Assembly: GCF_037026685.1 (NCBI RefSeq)
Contig: NZ_JBANET010000012.1
Span: forward strand, 62,001-126,000
Direction of reading: 5' to 3'
Source: Orrella sp037026685
GTDB taxonomy: Bacteria > Pseudomonadota > Gammaproteobacteria > Burkholderiales > Burkholderiaceae_B
DNA: 64,000 nt
In this document: positions 15,937-25,300 of the stretch, piece by piece
Layout: every line of letters begins with the position of its first letter
Position numbering within the stretch: the stretch's first letter is position 1
Position numbers and translations under genes: made by a program
Notes under the pieces: generated by a model
What the model was told of the DNA's origin: nothing
Databases searched by the model: none
Seen by the model: the letters and a program-made list of their open reading frames with translations, nothing else

Positions 15937-17049
15937 ATGGCTAGCATCAAAGGTTTGAGGGAAGTGGCGTGTTTCGATTGCGCCGGGGGCGGCCAGGTAT
16001 ACGTGCAAGGCAACTATGCCTATATCGCGCACATGGACGCGCCGGCCGGCACCACCATCGTCGACATCAGCGACCCGAAGCATCCCAGGCAAGTGGCGCA
16101 CATCGCCATACCCGATGGCGTGCACACGCACAAGGTACGTGTCGAGAACGACCTGATGCTGGTCAACTGGGAATGCCCGCCGCCGTATATCCTGGGGGAA
16201 AACTTCCAGGGCGGGCTGGCCATCTACGACGTGTCGGATCCGACACGTCCCAGGCAGATCTGTTTCTGGAAGACCGCTGGCACCGGCGTGCATCGTTTCG
16301 ACTTCGACGGGCGTCACGCCTACATCACCCCTGAGGTGGATGGCTACCACCTGAACATCGCCATGATTCTGGACCTGCAGAATCCAGCCAAGCCCGAGGA
16401 GGTCGGCCGGTGGTGGATGCCTGGACAATGGGTCGCCGGCGGCGAGACGCCCGACGAAGGCTATCGCATGACCTGGTGCCACCAGGTGCTGCGCCGCGGC
16501 AATCGCCTGTACGTGGCCTATTGGCATGGCGGCATGGTGATTCTCGACATCGAGGACATGAGCAAGCCCAGGCTGGTGTCCAAGTTCGTCTATAGCCCGA
16601 CCTTTCCGCACCCGACGCATACCGTGCTGCCGCTGCCTTTCGAACTGGCCGGACGCAGGATCGCCATCGTGGCCGACGAAGACGTACGTAAGGTGCGTCC
16701 TTCGCCGCCGCCGTTCATGTGGCTGTTCGACATTACCGATGAAACCCAGCCGGTGCCGATCTCGACATACCAGATCGAGGAACTGATGGACAGGAACATG
16801 CCCGAGTTCACGGGCTGCCACCAGCCTGCCGAGCAGGTCCATGGCACCGAGATACCCGTGGCCTGGTTCGCCAAGGGCCTGCGCATTGTGGATGTAAAGA
16901 ACCCGCATGCGCCGCGCGAAGTCGCCCACTTCGAACCCGACATACCGGGCTTCGACCGGGCCCAGACCAACGACGTTTTCCTGACGAAGGAAGGGCTGAT
17001 CTACATCATTGACCGCAATCGGGGCATGCATATCCTCGAGCGCACATGA
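15937..17049 (+). CDS. LVIVD-repeat beta-propeller protein
   Basis: 370-aa protein made of LVIVD-type blades (TTIVDISDPKHPRQVAHI, LAIYDVSDPTRPRQI, MVILDIEDMSKPRLVSKF, LRIVDVKNPHAPREVAHF). No signal peptide, so cytosolic. Several conserved-looking His residues sit at blade tops (DGVHTHKVRV, GTGVHRFDF, WCHQVL, FPHPTHTVLP, TGCHQPAEQVHGTE), a layout compatible with a central metal site as in other metal-binding propellers. The function is not known; being followed immediately by a metallochaperone-type GTPase supports a metalloenzyme. A four-codon mini-ORF (ATG at 15930) overlaps its start. Confidence 0.7.
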   Translation: MASIKGLREVACFDCAGGGQVYVQGNYAYIAHMDAPAGTTIVDISDPKHPRQVAHIAIPDGVHTHKVRVENDLMLVNWECPPPYILGENFQGGLAIYDVSDPTRPRQICFWKTAGTGVHRFDFDGRHAYITPEVDGYHLNIAMILDLQNPAKPEEVGRWWMPGQWVAGGETPDEGYRMTWCHQVLRRGNRLYVAYWHGGMVILDIEDMSKPRLVSKFVYSPTFPHPTHTVLPLPFELAGRRIAIVADEDVRKVRPSPPPFMWLFDITDETQPVPISTYQIEELMDRNMPEFTGCHQPAEQVHGTEIPVAWFAKGLRIVDVKNPHAPREVAHFEPDIPGFDRAQTNDVFLTKEGLIYIIDRNRGMHILERT

Positions 17050-17064
17050 CCGAGCGGAGGCCTC

Positions 17065-18120
17065 ATGTCCATTGCGATGCAGAAGGTGCCGGTGACAGTG
17101 CTTACCGGCCATCTCGGATCCGGAAAGACCACCTTGCTGAACCGTATCCTGACCGGCCAGCGCGATAAGAAGTATGCGGTGATCGTCAACGAGTTCGGGG
17201 AAATCGGCATCGATAACGACCTGATCGTGGAATCCGACGAGGAAATCTACGAGATGAACAATGGCTGCATTTGCTGCACCGTACGCGGCGATCTGATCGG
17301 CATCCTGCACAAGCTGCTGCGCCGGCCGGGGCGTTTCGACGCCATCGTGGTGGAGACCACGGGCGTGGCGGACCCGGCCCCGGTGGTGCAGACCTTCATG
17401 ATGGATGAACAGGTTCGGGACAAGACCGAGCTTGACGCGGTGGTGACGCTGGTCGATGCCAAGCATTTCCCGCTGCGCCTGGCCGACAGTCAGGAAGCCG
17501 AGGATCAGATCGTCTATGCCGATGTGGTGCTGATCAACAAGGTGGACCTCGTCTCGCCGGAGCAAGTCGACCAGGTTCAGCGGCAGGTGGCGGCGATCAA
17601 CCCCTATGCCATCTGTCATCGCGTACAGCGAGCCGAGGTGGACTTGTCGCGCGTGCTGGCCATCGGCGCGTTCGACCTGCAGCGGTGGGTTGCGCTGCAG
17701 GCGCAGCCGGTGCCGGGCGGTACCTGCGGCATGCACGGCCACGGTCAAGATCACCATGACCATCATGGGCACACCCACGCGGACGATGAGCCTTGTCAGG
17801 ATCACGTGGGGCATCATCGTCACGAGATCTCGGTGATGTCCGTATCGCTGCAGGCGGGTATGCTGGACGCCAACCGCTTCTTTCCCTGGATCCAGGGCCT
17901 TGTCGATGCGCAAGGGCCGAATATCCTGCGCATGAAGGGCATTCTTGCGCTGGCGGACGAGGAGCGGCGCTACGTCATCCAGGGCGTGCACATGATCGTC
18001 GAGGGCGAGCACCAGCGCAGCTGGCGCCACGACGAAGCCCGGGACAGCAAGCTCGTATTCATCGGGCGAAATCTGGACGCCGAGGTGCTGCGCGCTGGTT
18101 TCCTGCTTTGCCAGGCATAG
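17065..18120 (+). CDS. COG0523 / CobW-family metallochaperone GTPase
   Basis: 351-aa GTPase. Walker A GHLGSGKTT (residues 15-23), the family-defining CxCC metal motif (GCICC, residues 67-71), switch motif ETTGVADPAP, base-recognition NKVDLV, and a long His/Asp-rich loop (about residues 222-253, HGHGQDHHDHHGH and more) before the C-terminal CobW_C domain. Family members deliver Zn, Co, Fe or other metals to specific enzymes, usually encoded next to them. Neighbours suggest the client is the LVIVD propeller or another protein of this cluster rather than cobalamin synthesis. GGAGG precedes the ATG, 15 bases after the previous stop. Confidence 0.9.
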   Translation: MSIAMQKVPVTVLTGHLGSGKTTLLNRILTGQRDKKYAVIVNEFGEIGIDNDLIVESDEEIYEMNNGCICCTVRGDLIGILHKLLRRPGRFDAIVVETTGVADPAPVVQTFMMDEQVRDKTELDAVVTLVDAKHFPLRLADSQEAEDQIVYADVVLINKVDLVSPEQVDQVQRQVAAINPYAICHRVQRAEVDLSRVLAIGAFDLQRWVALQAQPVPGGTCGMHGHGQDHHDHHGHTHADDEPCQDHVGHHRHEISVMSVSLQAGMLDANRFFPWIQGLVDAQGPNILRMKGILALADEERRYVIQGVHMIVEGEHQRSWRHDEARDSKLVFIGRNLDAEVLRAGFLLCQA

Positions 18121-18147
18121 GCATCGCGGGCCAGGCAGCATGACCGC

Positions 18148-19155
18148 ATGAAGATACTTGGCCGATTGGAACTCGGAGAGCCCTGCCTGTGGGCCGGTTT
18201 CCTGGATGGAGTGCCTTGCTTCCTGGCACTGGACGGCCGTTTGCATGGGCTGCAGGGTACGGCGCGGCGCACGCTGGCCCTGCACGATGGCGATGTTCTG
18301 TCGTTTTGCGTGGTACCGGACCCGGGCGGGCCGGCCTGCCTGCTGACCGCCGGCGAGGACGGTCGCGTGATGCGCAGCACAGCCCGGACGGATCCGGTTT
18401 GCGTGGCCACCCGTACGAACAAGTGGATCAGCGCCCTGGCGGCAGGCCCGGATGGCGCCATGGCTTATGCCAGCGGACGCACTGTGTGGCTGACCATGGG
18501 CTCGGGCGAGCCGGTTGTTCTGCCTCAGTCGCGTCCCGTCGAGGCGCTGGCGTTCGGCCGGGACGGCAGACGGCTTGCGATCGGCCTATACGATGCGCTG
18601 GCCTTGCAGGACACGCTGGCGGGCACGGCTCCCGTGGAGCTGGCCTGGAAGGGGGTGCCCACGCAATTGGCGTTCTCTCCAGACGACCGCTTCGTGGTCG
18701 CCTGCACGCGAGATGCCATGATGCATGGCTGGCGGCTGGATACGTTCAGGCACTTTCGCATGGTCGGCTATTCCCGGCCGCCGAGCGGTCTGTCTTGGTT
18801 GGCCGATGGGCAATGGCTGGCCACTAACGGATCGGAGGGTGGCGCGGTGCTGTGGCCGTTCCGGGGCAAGGACGGACCCATCGGCAGCACGCCGCTGGTC
18901 CTGGGCGATCGTACCGATGCGCAGGCCAGCGCCGTGGCATGCCATCCCTCGCGGCGATGGGTGGCAGTGGGTTATTCCGATGGCCTGATGGCGCTGGAAA
19001 GCTACGAAGGCGACGTGCGCCGCATACTGGGACAGGCCGGCAGGGAGCCGGTCAGCTGTCTGGCTTGGCAGGCGGACGGCGAGCGCCTGGCCTATGGCAC
19101 GCCTTCGGGGGCATGCGGTGTGATGGGAGCCGGCGCAGGCGCCGGCGGTTCGTAA
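18148..19155 (+). CDS. WD40-like repeat protein
   Basis: 335-aa protein with degenerate WD40/YVTN-type blades (ALAFGRDGRRLAIGLYDAL, QLAFSPDDRFVVACTRDAMMHGWRLD, GLSWLADGQWLATNGSEGGAVLW, AVACHPSRRWVAVGYSDGLM, CLAWQADGERLAYGTPSG), enough for a seven-bladed propeller. No signal peptide; ends in an Ala/Gly-rich tail. COG0523 GTPases are known to occur next to WD40 proteins, which may act as scaffolds for metal transfer; that role is inference. It is 27 bases downstream of the GTPase. Confidence 0.75.
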   Translation: MKILGRLELGEPCLWAGFLDGVPCFLALDGRLHGLQGTARRTLALHDGDVLSFCVVPDPGGPACLLTAGEDGRVMRSTARTDPVCVATRTNKWISALAAGPDGAMAYASGRTVWLTMGSGEPVVLPQSRPVEALAFGRDGRRLAIGLYDALALQDTLAGTAPVELAWKGVPTQLAFSPDDRFVVACTRDAMMHGWRLDTFRHFRMVGYSRPPSGLSWLADGQWLATNGSEGGAVLWPFRGKDGPIGSTPLVLGDRTDAQASAVACHPSRRWVAVGYSDGLMALESYEGDVRRILGQAGREPVSCLAWQADGERLAYGTPSGACGVMGAGAGAGGS

Positions 19156-19167
19156 GAAGGAGCGATC

Positions 19168-19458
19168 ATGTGCGCCGATGTCGACTACGAAGACCGGACC
19201 GTTTATCGCAAGGTGCCGCCTCCCTCGGAGGCGCTGATCGAGCGCACCCGTCTGGTGGAGGCCGGCATGCCGGGCGAGCGCGTGCCGCAGCAGGCTTGGG
19301 ACACTTTCTTTGCCGTCTCCTGCGGGGCGATGGACATGCGCAGCTTCCAGCGCATGTTCGAGGCCCGCCGTATTGCACTCTCTTTCCTGGCCCTGCAACG
19401 TGCGCGCTACGCCCGTCGGCACGACGGCGGAACCGGCCTGCGGTGCATCGGCGACTGA
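19168..19458 (+). CDS. Small orphan protein, 96 aa
   Basis: I do not recognise this protein. It starts MCADVDYEDRTVYRKVPPPSE, is hydrophilic, probably helical in its second half (MRSFQRMFEARRIALSFLALQRARYARRH), and has three Cys (residues 2, about 51 and about 93). A strong ribosome-binding site (AAGGAG, 7 bases before the ATG) and the 12-base gap from the WD40 gene argue that it is real and co-expressed. Confidence 0.6.
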   Translation: MCADVDYEDRTVYRKVPPPSEALIERTRLVEAGMPGERVPQQAWDTFFAVSCGAMDMRSFQRMFEARRIALSFLALQRARYARRHDGGTGLRCIGD

Positions 19459-19500
19459 GCCCGGCCGGTGCGGGTGCAATGGCCGCCATGTGACCGGACT

Positions 19501-19521
19501 GGATTCTATCTTGTAGAATCC
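19501..19521. promoter_or_regulatory. Palindrome upstream of the IclR-type gene
   Basis: GGATTCTA-TCTTG-TAGAATCC, perfect 8-base arms, 83 bases before the regulator's ATG. It shares GATTC/GAATC elements with boxes 1 and 2 but has a different geometry, so it could be an autoregulatory site of the IclR-type protein or a site for something else. Confidence 0.5.
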
Positions 19522-19603
19522 GCTCTCCGAACATGGAGGACAGACGCCGGAAGGCCGCCGTGAGCATCGACTCGCTGGTGCGACGGCGCGGCAGGAAGTG
19601 CTT

Positions 19604-20350
19604 ATGGGAAAAACACTGACCAAGGGATTGCAGTTGCTCGAGCGGTTGGCTGCCAGTCCGGAGCCTGTGAGTATCCTGGAGTTGTCCCGCGATCTGGACC
19701 TGGTGCAGAGCAACGTGCATCGCCTGCTTCAGACACTGATGCAATGCGGCTACGTGCAGCAGGATGCGTTGACCCGGCGCTATCGGTGCAGCATGCGCTT
19801 GTGGGAACTGGGTACGCAGCTTTCGGACCGGCTCGACCTGCCGCGCATCGCGCGGCCGCATATGCAGGAGCTTGCCCGGCAGACCCAGGAGACGGTGCAT
19901 CTGGCCATCCTGGACGGCACCGACGTGTTGTACATCGACAAGATCGACAGCCCGCAACCGGTTCGCTCGTATACCCGTGTCGGCGGCCGTGCCCCCGCCT
20001 ATTGCACCGGTACGGGCAAGATGCTGCTGGCGTATTGCGAGGACCTCAAATCGGCCTTGCCTGGCCGGCTGGTCAAGCACACGGCCGTGACCATCGCCAG
20101 CCACACCGCCCTGAAGGCCGCCTTGCGGCAGGTGCGAGAGCAGGGCTATTCCGAGAATGCCGGCGAATGGCGAGAGGATGTCTACGGCATGGCGGCGCCC
20201 CTGTTCGACGCCACCGGCTCGGTGCCCGCGGCCATCGGCATCTCGGGTCCCTTGGCCCGTATGGACGCTGACGTGGTCAGGCGTATACGACCCATGCTGC
20301 AGGAAACGGCGCGCATCATCTCGCGAGAGATGGGTTATCGGGGCGGCTGA
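19604..20350 (+). CDS. IclR-family transcriptional regulator of the ALDH/LVIVD cluster
   Basis: 248 aa. N-terminal winged helix (TLTKGLQLLERLAASPEPVSILELSRDLDLVQSNVHRLLQTLMQCGYV) followed by the IclR effector-binding domain (LAILDGTDVLYIDKIDSPQPVRSYTRVGGRAPAYCTGTGKMLLAY). ATG at 19604 chosen over a GTG two codons upstream because AGGAAG is spaced for it. Palindromes of the IclR-consensus type in front of the ALDH gene and the Bug gene make it the likely controller of the cluster, with an intermediate of the pathway as probable effector. Confidence 0.93.
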   Translation: MGKTLTKGLQLLERLAASPEPVSILELSRDLDLVQSNVHRLLQTLMQCGYVQQDALTRRYRCSMRLWELGTQLSDRLDLPRIARPHMQELARQTQETVHLAILDGTDVLYIDKIDSPQPVRSYTRVGGRAPAYCTGTGKMLLAYCEDLKSALPGRLVKHTAVTIASHTALKAALRQVREQGYSENAGEWREDVYGMAAPLFDATGSVPAAIGISGPLARMDADVVRRIRPMLQETARIISREMGYRGG

Positions 20351-20374
20351 ACCGGATGCCCTTTCCCTTGGATT

Positions 20375-20397
20375 GGAATGTTATGTTATAACGTTTC
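20375..20397. promoter_or_regulatory. Zur box
   Basis: The 23-base element has left arm GGAATGTTATG and right arm TATAACGTTTC around a central T. Compared with the gammaproteobacterial Zur consensus (GAAATGTTATA-N-TATAACATTTC) 19 of 22 arm positions agree. It lies 20 bases upstream of the receptor's ATG, in a short AT-rich gap, and would repress the four-gene operon when zinc is plentiful. Confidence 0.85.
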
Positions 20398-20417
20398 GAT
20401 TTTAGCGGAGGGTGAAC

Positions 20418-22391
20418 ATGACGGCGATGCAAGCGCTGCTCGCCGCCTGCCTGACAGCGCTGGCGGCAATGGGGCAGGCCAATGGGACAGAGGAGCAAGG
20501 GAGCCGCAGCAATACGCCGCGCGGCGCCGTCGCCACCCTGCCCGCGGTAGTCGTCACCGCCACGACCTCGGCGCGCAGCCAGGCCGACGCCCCGGCCAGC
20601 GTCTCGGTCATCGATGGCCAGGCGCTGCGCAACCGGCCTGTGGGCGACCTGGCCGACGCCGTGCGCGATACGCCCGGCATCGGGCTGGACGACAGCGTGG
20701 GACTGGGGCGACGCGGCATATCGGTGCGCGGCATGAGCCCGGCGCACACGCTGATTTTGATCGACGGGCAGCGCATCAACACCTCCGCCGGGGCCATCGC
20801 CCACTCGGACTTCGAGCTGGGCTGGGTGCCGACCGAGGCCATCGAGAGGGTGGAAGTGGTGCGCGGGCCGATGTCCTCGCTGTATGGCTCCGAAGCCTTG
20901 GGCGGCGTGGTCAACGTCATCACGCGCAGCGCCACCGACAGCTGGCACGGCTCGGTCAGCAGCTATGCGCTGATCAACGATCACGGCCTGGACGGCGATC
21001 AATACAAAAGCGGCTTCTACCTGGGCGGGCCGCTGGTGCCGGGCAAGCTGGGGCTCAACGCCTGGGGCGAGTTCCGGCGCCGCGATGCGCTGCGCGAGGC
21101 GGGCAACACGGCGCTGACCGCGCTCGATGAGCAGCGCGCGGTCACGGGGCATGTGGGCCTGAGCTGGACGCCGGATGCGCGCCAGCGCATCGATTTTTCC
21201 GTGGACGCGGGCAAGGAAGACCAGCACGGCTGGCGCGGCGGCTCGACCAATACCGTCTACAAGGCCGACAACGACGTGAAGCGGCGGCGCTATGCGCTCT
21301 CGCATGCCGGCCAGTGGCAGTGGGGCAGCAGCCAGCTGCGCCTGTATCGCAGCACGCTCGAGCGCCATGCCTGGCGCAGCGACGGCGGCGATGCCACCGG
21401 CCCGAACCGTTTCGTCGATACCGTGCTCGATGGCCGGGTGGGCTTTGCCGCGGGCGATGCGCACACGCTGACCCTGGGCGCCGAGACGCGGCGCGAAAGC
21501 CTGGAAGACCCCACCGTCAACCGCGCGGGCAAGAAAGCGCAGACGCACTACGCCCTGTTCGCGCAGGACGAGATCGCGCTGGGCAGCCAGTGGGAACTCG
21601 TGTTGGGCAGCCGCTTCGATCACCACGAGGACTTCGGCTGGGAGACCAGCCCGCGCGCCTACCTGCTGTTCCATCCCACCGACGCGTGGACGCTGCGCGC
21701 CGGCGTGGGCCGCGGCTTCAAGGCGCCCACGCTCAAGCAGCTCTCGCCCGAGTACGAATCGCGCGCGGCCATGGGCGGGCGCGGCATCATCCGCGGCAAT
21801 CCCGAATTGCGGCCCGAGACTAACCAGTCCTTCGAATTGGGCGCGGCCTTCGCGCAGGCGGGCTGGTCGGCCGGAGCGACCCTGTTTCACAACAACGTCA
21901 GGAACCTGATCGAGACGGTGCGCCAGCCTAGCTGCGACGTGCCCGGGCGCGTATGCCTGGAGTACGAGAACGTCGCCAAGGCGCGCCTGCGGGGGCTGGA
22001 GCTGACCGCCGGCATGCCGCTGCTGCCGCAATGGCGGCTCGAGGCCAACTACACCTACCTGGATGCGCGCGACCGCAGCACCGACGAGCGCCTGGCCGAC
22101 CGTTCGCGCCATCGCGCCAACGCCACGCTGGCCTGGGACGTGATGGCGCAGCTGCGCACGCGCCTGCGGGCCGAATATATCGGCGCGCAGTACCGCTCGG
22201 CCACCGAAAGCGAGCGTCCCGGCTATACGCTGCTGCACTGGTACGTGGACTACGACGTGAACCGCAACCTGAGCCTGCATGCCGGCATCGAGAATTTCAC
22301 CGACAAGCGCCTGGCCAACGACGACGCCGGCGTGTATGGCCGCGCCGACGAAGGGCGGCGCTACTTTGCCGGATTGACCGCGAGGTTCTGA
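20418..22391 (+). CDS. TonB-dependent outer-membrane receptor (zinc-starvation type)
   Basis: 657 aa. Signal peptide MTAMQALLAACLTALAAMGQANG, TonB-box-like LPAVVVTATT, plug domain (ASVSVIDGQALRNRP ... IRVEVVRGPMSSLYGSEALGGVVNVITR-type sequence), 22-strand barrel and a C-terminal Phe (AGLTARF), all as in active receptors. ATG at 20418 has GGAGGG five bases upstream; the earlier in-frame GTG overlaps that ribosome-binding site. The Zur box in front implies expression under zinc limitation, so the ligand is probably zinc or a zinc (or cobalt) chelate. The stop overlaps the next start (TGATG), so translation is coupled to the CobN-like gene. Confidence 0.92.
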   Translation: MTAMQALLAACLTALAAMGQANGTEEQGSRSNTPRGAVATLPAVVVTATTSARSQADAPASVSVIDGQALRNRPVGDLADAVRDTPGIGLDDSVGLGRRGISVRGMSPAHTLILIDGQRINTSAGAIAHSDFELGWVPTEAIERVEVVRGPMSSLYGSEALGGVVNVITRSATDSWHGSVSSYALINDHGLDGDQYKSGFYLGGPLVPGKLGLNAWGEFRRRDALREAGNTALTALDEQRAVTGHVGLSWTPDARQRIDFSVDAGKEDQHGWRGGSTNTVYKADNDVKRRRYALSHAGQWQWGSSQLRLYRSTLERHAWRSDGGDATGPNRFVDTVLDGRVGFAAGDAHTLTLGAETRRESLEDPTVNRAGKKAQTHYALFAQDEIALGSQWELVLGSRFDHHEDFGWETSPRAYLLFHPTDAWTLRAGVGRGFKAPTLKQLSPEYESRAAMGGRGIIRGNPELRPETNQSFELGAAFAQAGWSAGATLFHNNVRNLIETVRQPSCDVPGRVCLEYENVAKARLRGLELTAGMPLLPQWRLEANYTYLDARDRSTDERLADRSRHRANATLAWDVMAQLRTRLRAEYIGAQYRSATESERPGYTLLHWYVDYDVNRNLSLHAGIENFTDKRLANDDAGVYGRADEGRRYFAGLTARF

Positions 22392-25300
22392 TGCCTGGGA
22401 TGTTCCTGATGCCGGTGCGCCGCGCGGTCCGGCTGGCATGGCGGTGCAGCCTGGCCCTGTCGCTGTGGCTGCTGGTTGGGGCCCCCGCGTGGGGTGTGCC
22501 GGTGGTGCAGGTGCTGCACAACGGCTTCGTGTCCGCCGAGAAGTTCCAGCGCCTGCAAGCCTATGCCGAGCGCGAGGGCATGCAGCTGCGGCACCTGGAC
22601 GTGGAGCGCGCTTCGCCCGATGCCTGGCGCCAGGCCCTGCGGCAGGCCCCGCTGCTGGTGCTGGACGTGCCGCGCCCGAACGACCGCGCCATGGTCGAGC
22701 AGGCGCTGCGGCAGGGCGCGGCGCAGCAAGGCCTGTCCGTGCCGCCCCGCCTGACGGTGGGCGGCGGACGGCCCGCATGGCAAGGCCTGGCGCCCGCGCA
22801 CGGCGCGGCGCTGGCGGCGCTGTATGCGGCCGGCGGCCACGGCAATTTCGGCCGCTTCTTCGCGCTGGCCAAGGCGGTGCAGGCGGGGCAAGCGCCCGCG
22901 GCCGGGCTGCTGGCGCCGCCCGAGCGGCTGCCCGCCACGGGCTTCTATCATCCCGATGCGCCGCGCGTTCTCGAGGACTTGCCGTCCTATCTCGCCTGGC
23001 ATGCGGACCGCCGGTCAGCCGGGGACGCGCCGGGCCCGGCGCAGGCTGGCGGCGGCCAGGCGGGCAGCGGCCAAGCCGCCGAGGCCGCGCAGCCGGCCGG
23101 CCGCGTGGCTTTCCTGATACACCAGGGCGTGGTGGCCGACATGCTGACCCGCGAGGTCGATGCGTTGATCGCGCGCAGCGAGGCGGCCGGATTGCTGCCC
23201 GCGGTCTTCTGGTTCGATGCCGCCGCTCCCGGCGGCCTGGCGCAGGTGCTGGGCAAAGGCCGCATCGACGTGCTGGTCAACCTGACCCACATGCAGGACG
23301 GCGCGGCCCGCAGCCGCGATTTCCTGGCGCTGGACGTGCCCGTGATCCAGACCCTGCGCTTTCGCGAGGGCGAGGCGGCCGACTGGCCGCAGGCGCCCAG
23401 CGGCGTGTCGGCGCGCACCGCCGCCGTGTTCCTGGCCGGTCCGGAAGGCTGGGGCATCAGCGACCCGCTGGTGCTGTCGGCCGCCACGGCTGGCGTCTCG
23501 GACCTGCTGCCGGCCCAGCTGGACGCCTTGATGGACAAGCTGCAAAGCCTGGTGGCGCTGCGCCGCACCGCGCCGGCCGACAAGAAGCTGGCCCTGATGT
23601 TCTGGAACTATCCGGCCGGCGAGAAGAACCTGGGCGCCTCGAACCTGAATATCCCGCGCAGCATTGTTTCCATCCAGGCCGCGCTGGCGGCCGCGGGCTA
23701 CGCGGTCGGCGAGCCGCTCGACGAGGCGCAGGTGATCGCGGCAGGCCAGCGCATGCTGGGGGCGCTCTATGGCAGCGTGCCGCTCGATGCGCTGCTGGCC
23801 GAAGGCCTGGCCGCGCTGTATCCGCTGGCCGACTACGAGCGCTGGCTGGCCGGGCTGCCGGCGCAGCGCCAGGCCGAACTGCGCCACGGCGGCGCGCCGG
23901 CCCGCCACCGGGCCGTGCGCGAGATCGACGGCCGCCGCTACTTCGTGGTGCCCCGCTGGCAGCTGGGCCATCTGCTGGTGATGCCGCAGATGCCGCGCCA
24001 TGCCGATCCGCACGGCCACTACCACGACACCGCCAGCGCGCCCGACCACCTGTACATGGCGGCCTATCTATACCTGCGCCAGCAGCATGGCGCCCACGCG
24101 CTGGTCCACCTGGGCACGCACGGCACGCAGGAATGGCTGCCCGGCAAGGACCGCGGCCTGGCCGCCAGCGACTATCCCTGGCTGGCGGTGGGCAGCCTGC
24201 CGGTGTTCTATCCCTACATCCAGGACAACGTGGGCGAGGCCATCCAGGCGAGGCGGCGCGGGCGCGCCGTCACGCTCAGCCACCAGACGCCGCCTTTCGC
24301 GCCGGCCGGCCTGTACGACCAGCTGCGCGACCTGCACCACCTGATCCACGAGTACGAGCAACTGGACGAAGGCGGCGTGCGCGAACGGGTGGCCGCGCAG
24401 ATCCGGGCGGCGGCCGTGGCCGCCCACCTGCATGACGACCTGGGCTGGACGGCGCAACAGGCCGAAGGGGATTTCCCCGGCTTCCTGCAGGCGCTGCACG
24501 ACCAACTGCACGAACTGGCGCGCACCGCCATGCCGCTGGGCCTGCATACCTACGGGCAGCCGGCCAGCGCCGAGCACCGCGCCAGCACCGTCATGCAGCA
24601 GCTGGGCGAGCCCTTGCAGGCCGCGCTGGGCCTGGACGAGGAGGCCATGCTGGTGCCCGACCCGGACGCCTTGCCGCGCAACCCGGCCTATCGCGCGGTG
24701 CGCTGGTTGCTGGACGCCGGCGCCGGCGCTAGCGATGGCGATGGCGATGGCGATGCGCAGCCGCTGCCGGCGCAGGTCCAGGCCTTGGCCGGGCGCGCCC
24801 GCGCGCTGGACCAGCATCTGCGCGATACGCAGGAAAACGAGGCGCTGCTGGCCGCCCTGGCCGGACGGTTCGTGGCGCCCGGGCCGGGCGGCGACCCCAT
24901 CCGCAATCCCGACGTGCCCAGCGGCCGCAACCTGTATGCCTTCGAGGCCGACAAGATCCCGGCGCGCGCGGCCTACGAGGCGGCGCAAGCCGCCTATGCG
25001 CAACTGGTGCAGGCGTTTCGCGCCGAACACGACGGCGCCTGGCCGCGCAAGCTGGCCTTCAGCCTGTGGGCCTCGGAGGCGATCCGCCACCTGGGCGTGA
25101 CCGAGGCGCAGATCCTGCATGCGCTGGGCCTGCGGCCGGTCTGGGACGCGGGCGGGCGCGTGAGCGCTTTGGAGATCATCCCCGCGGCCGAATTGGGCCG
25201 CCCGCGCAGCGACGTGGTGGTGCAGGTCACCGGTGTCTATCGCGACCAGTTCGACAGCTTCATGCGCCTGCTGGACGAGGCCATGCGGCGGCTGGCCGAG

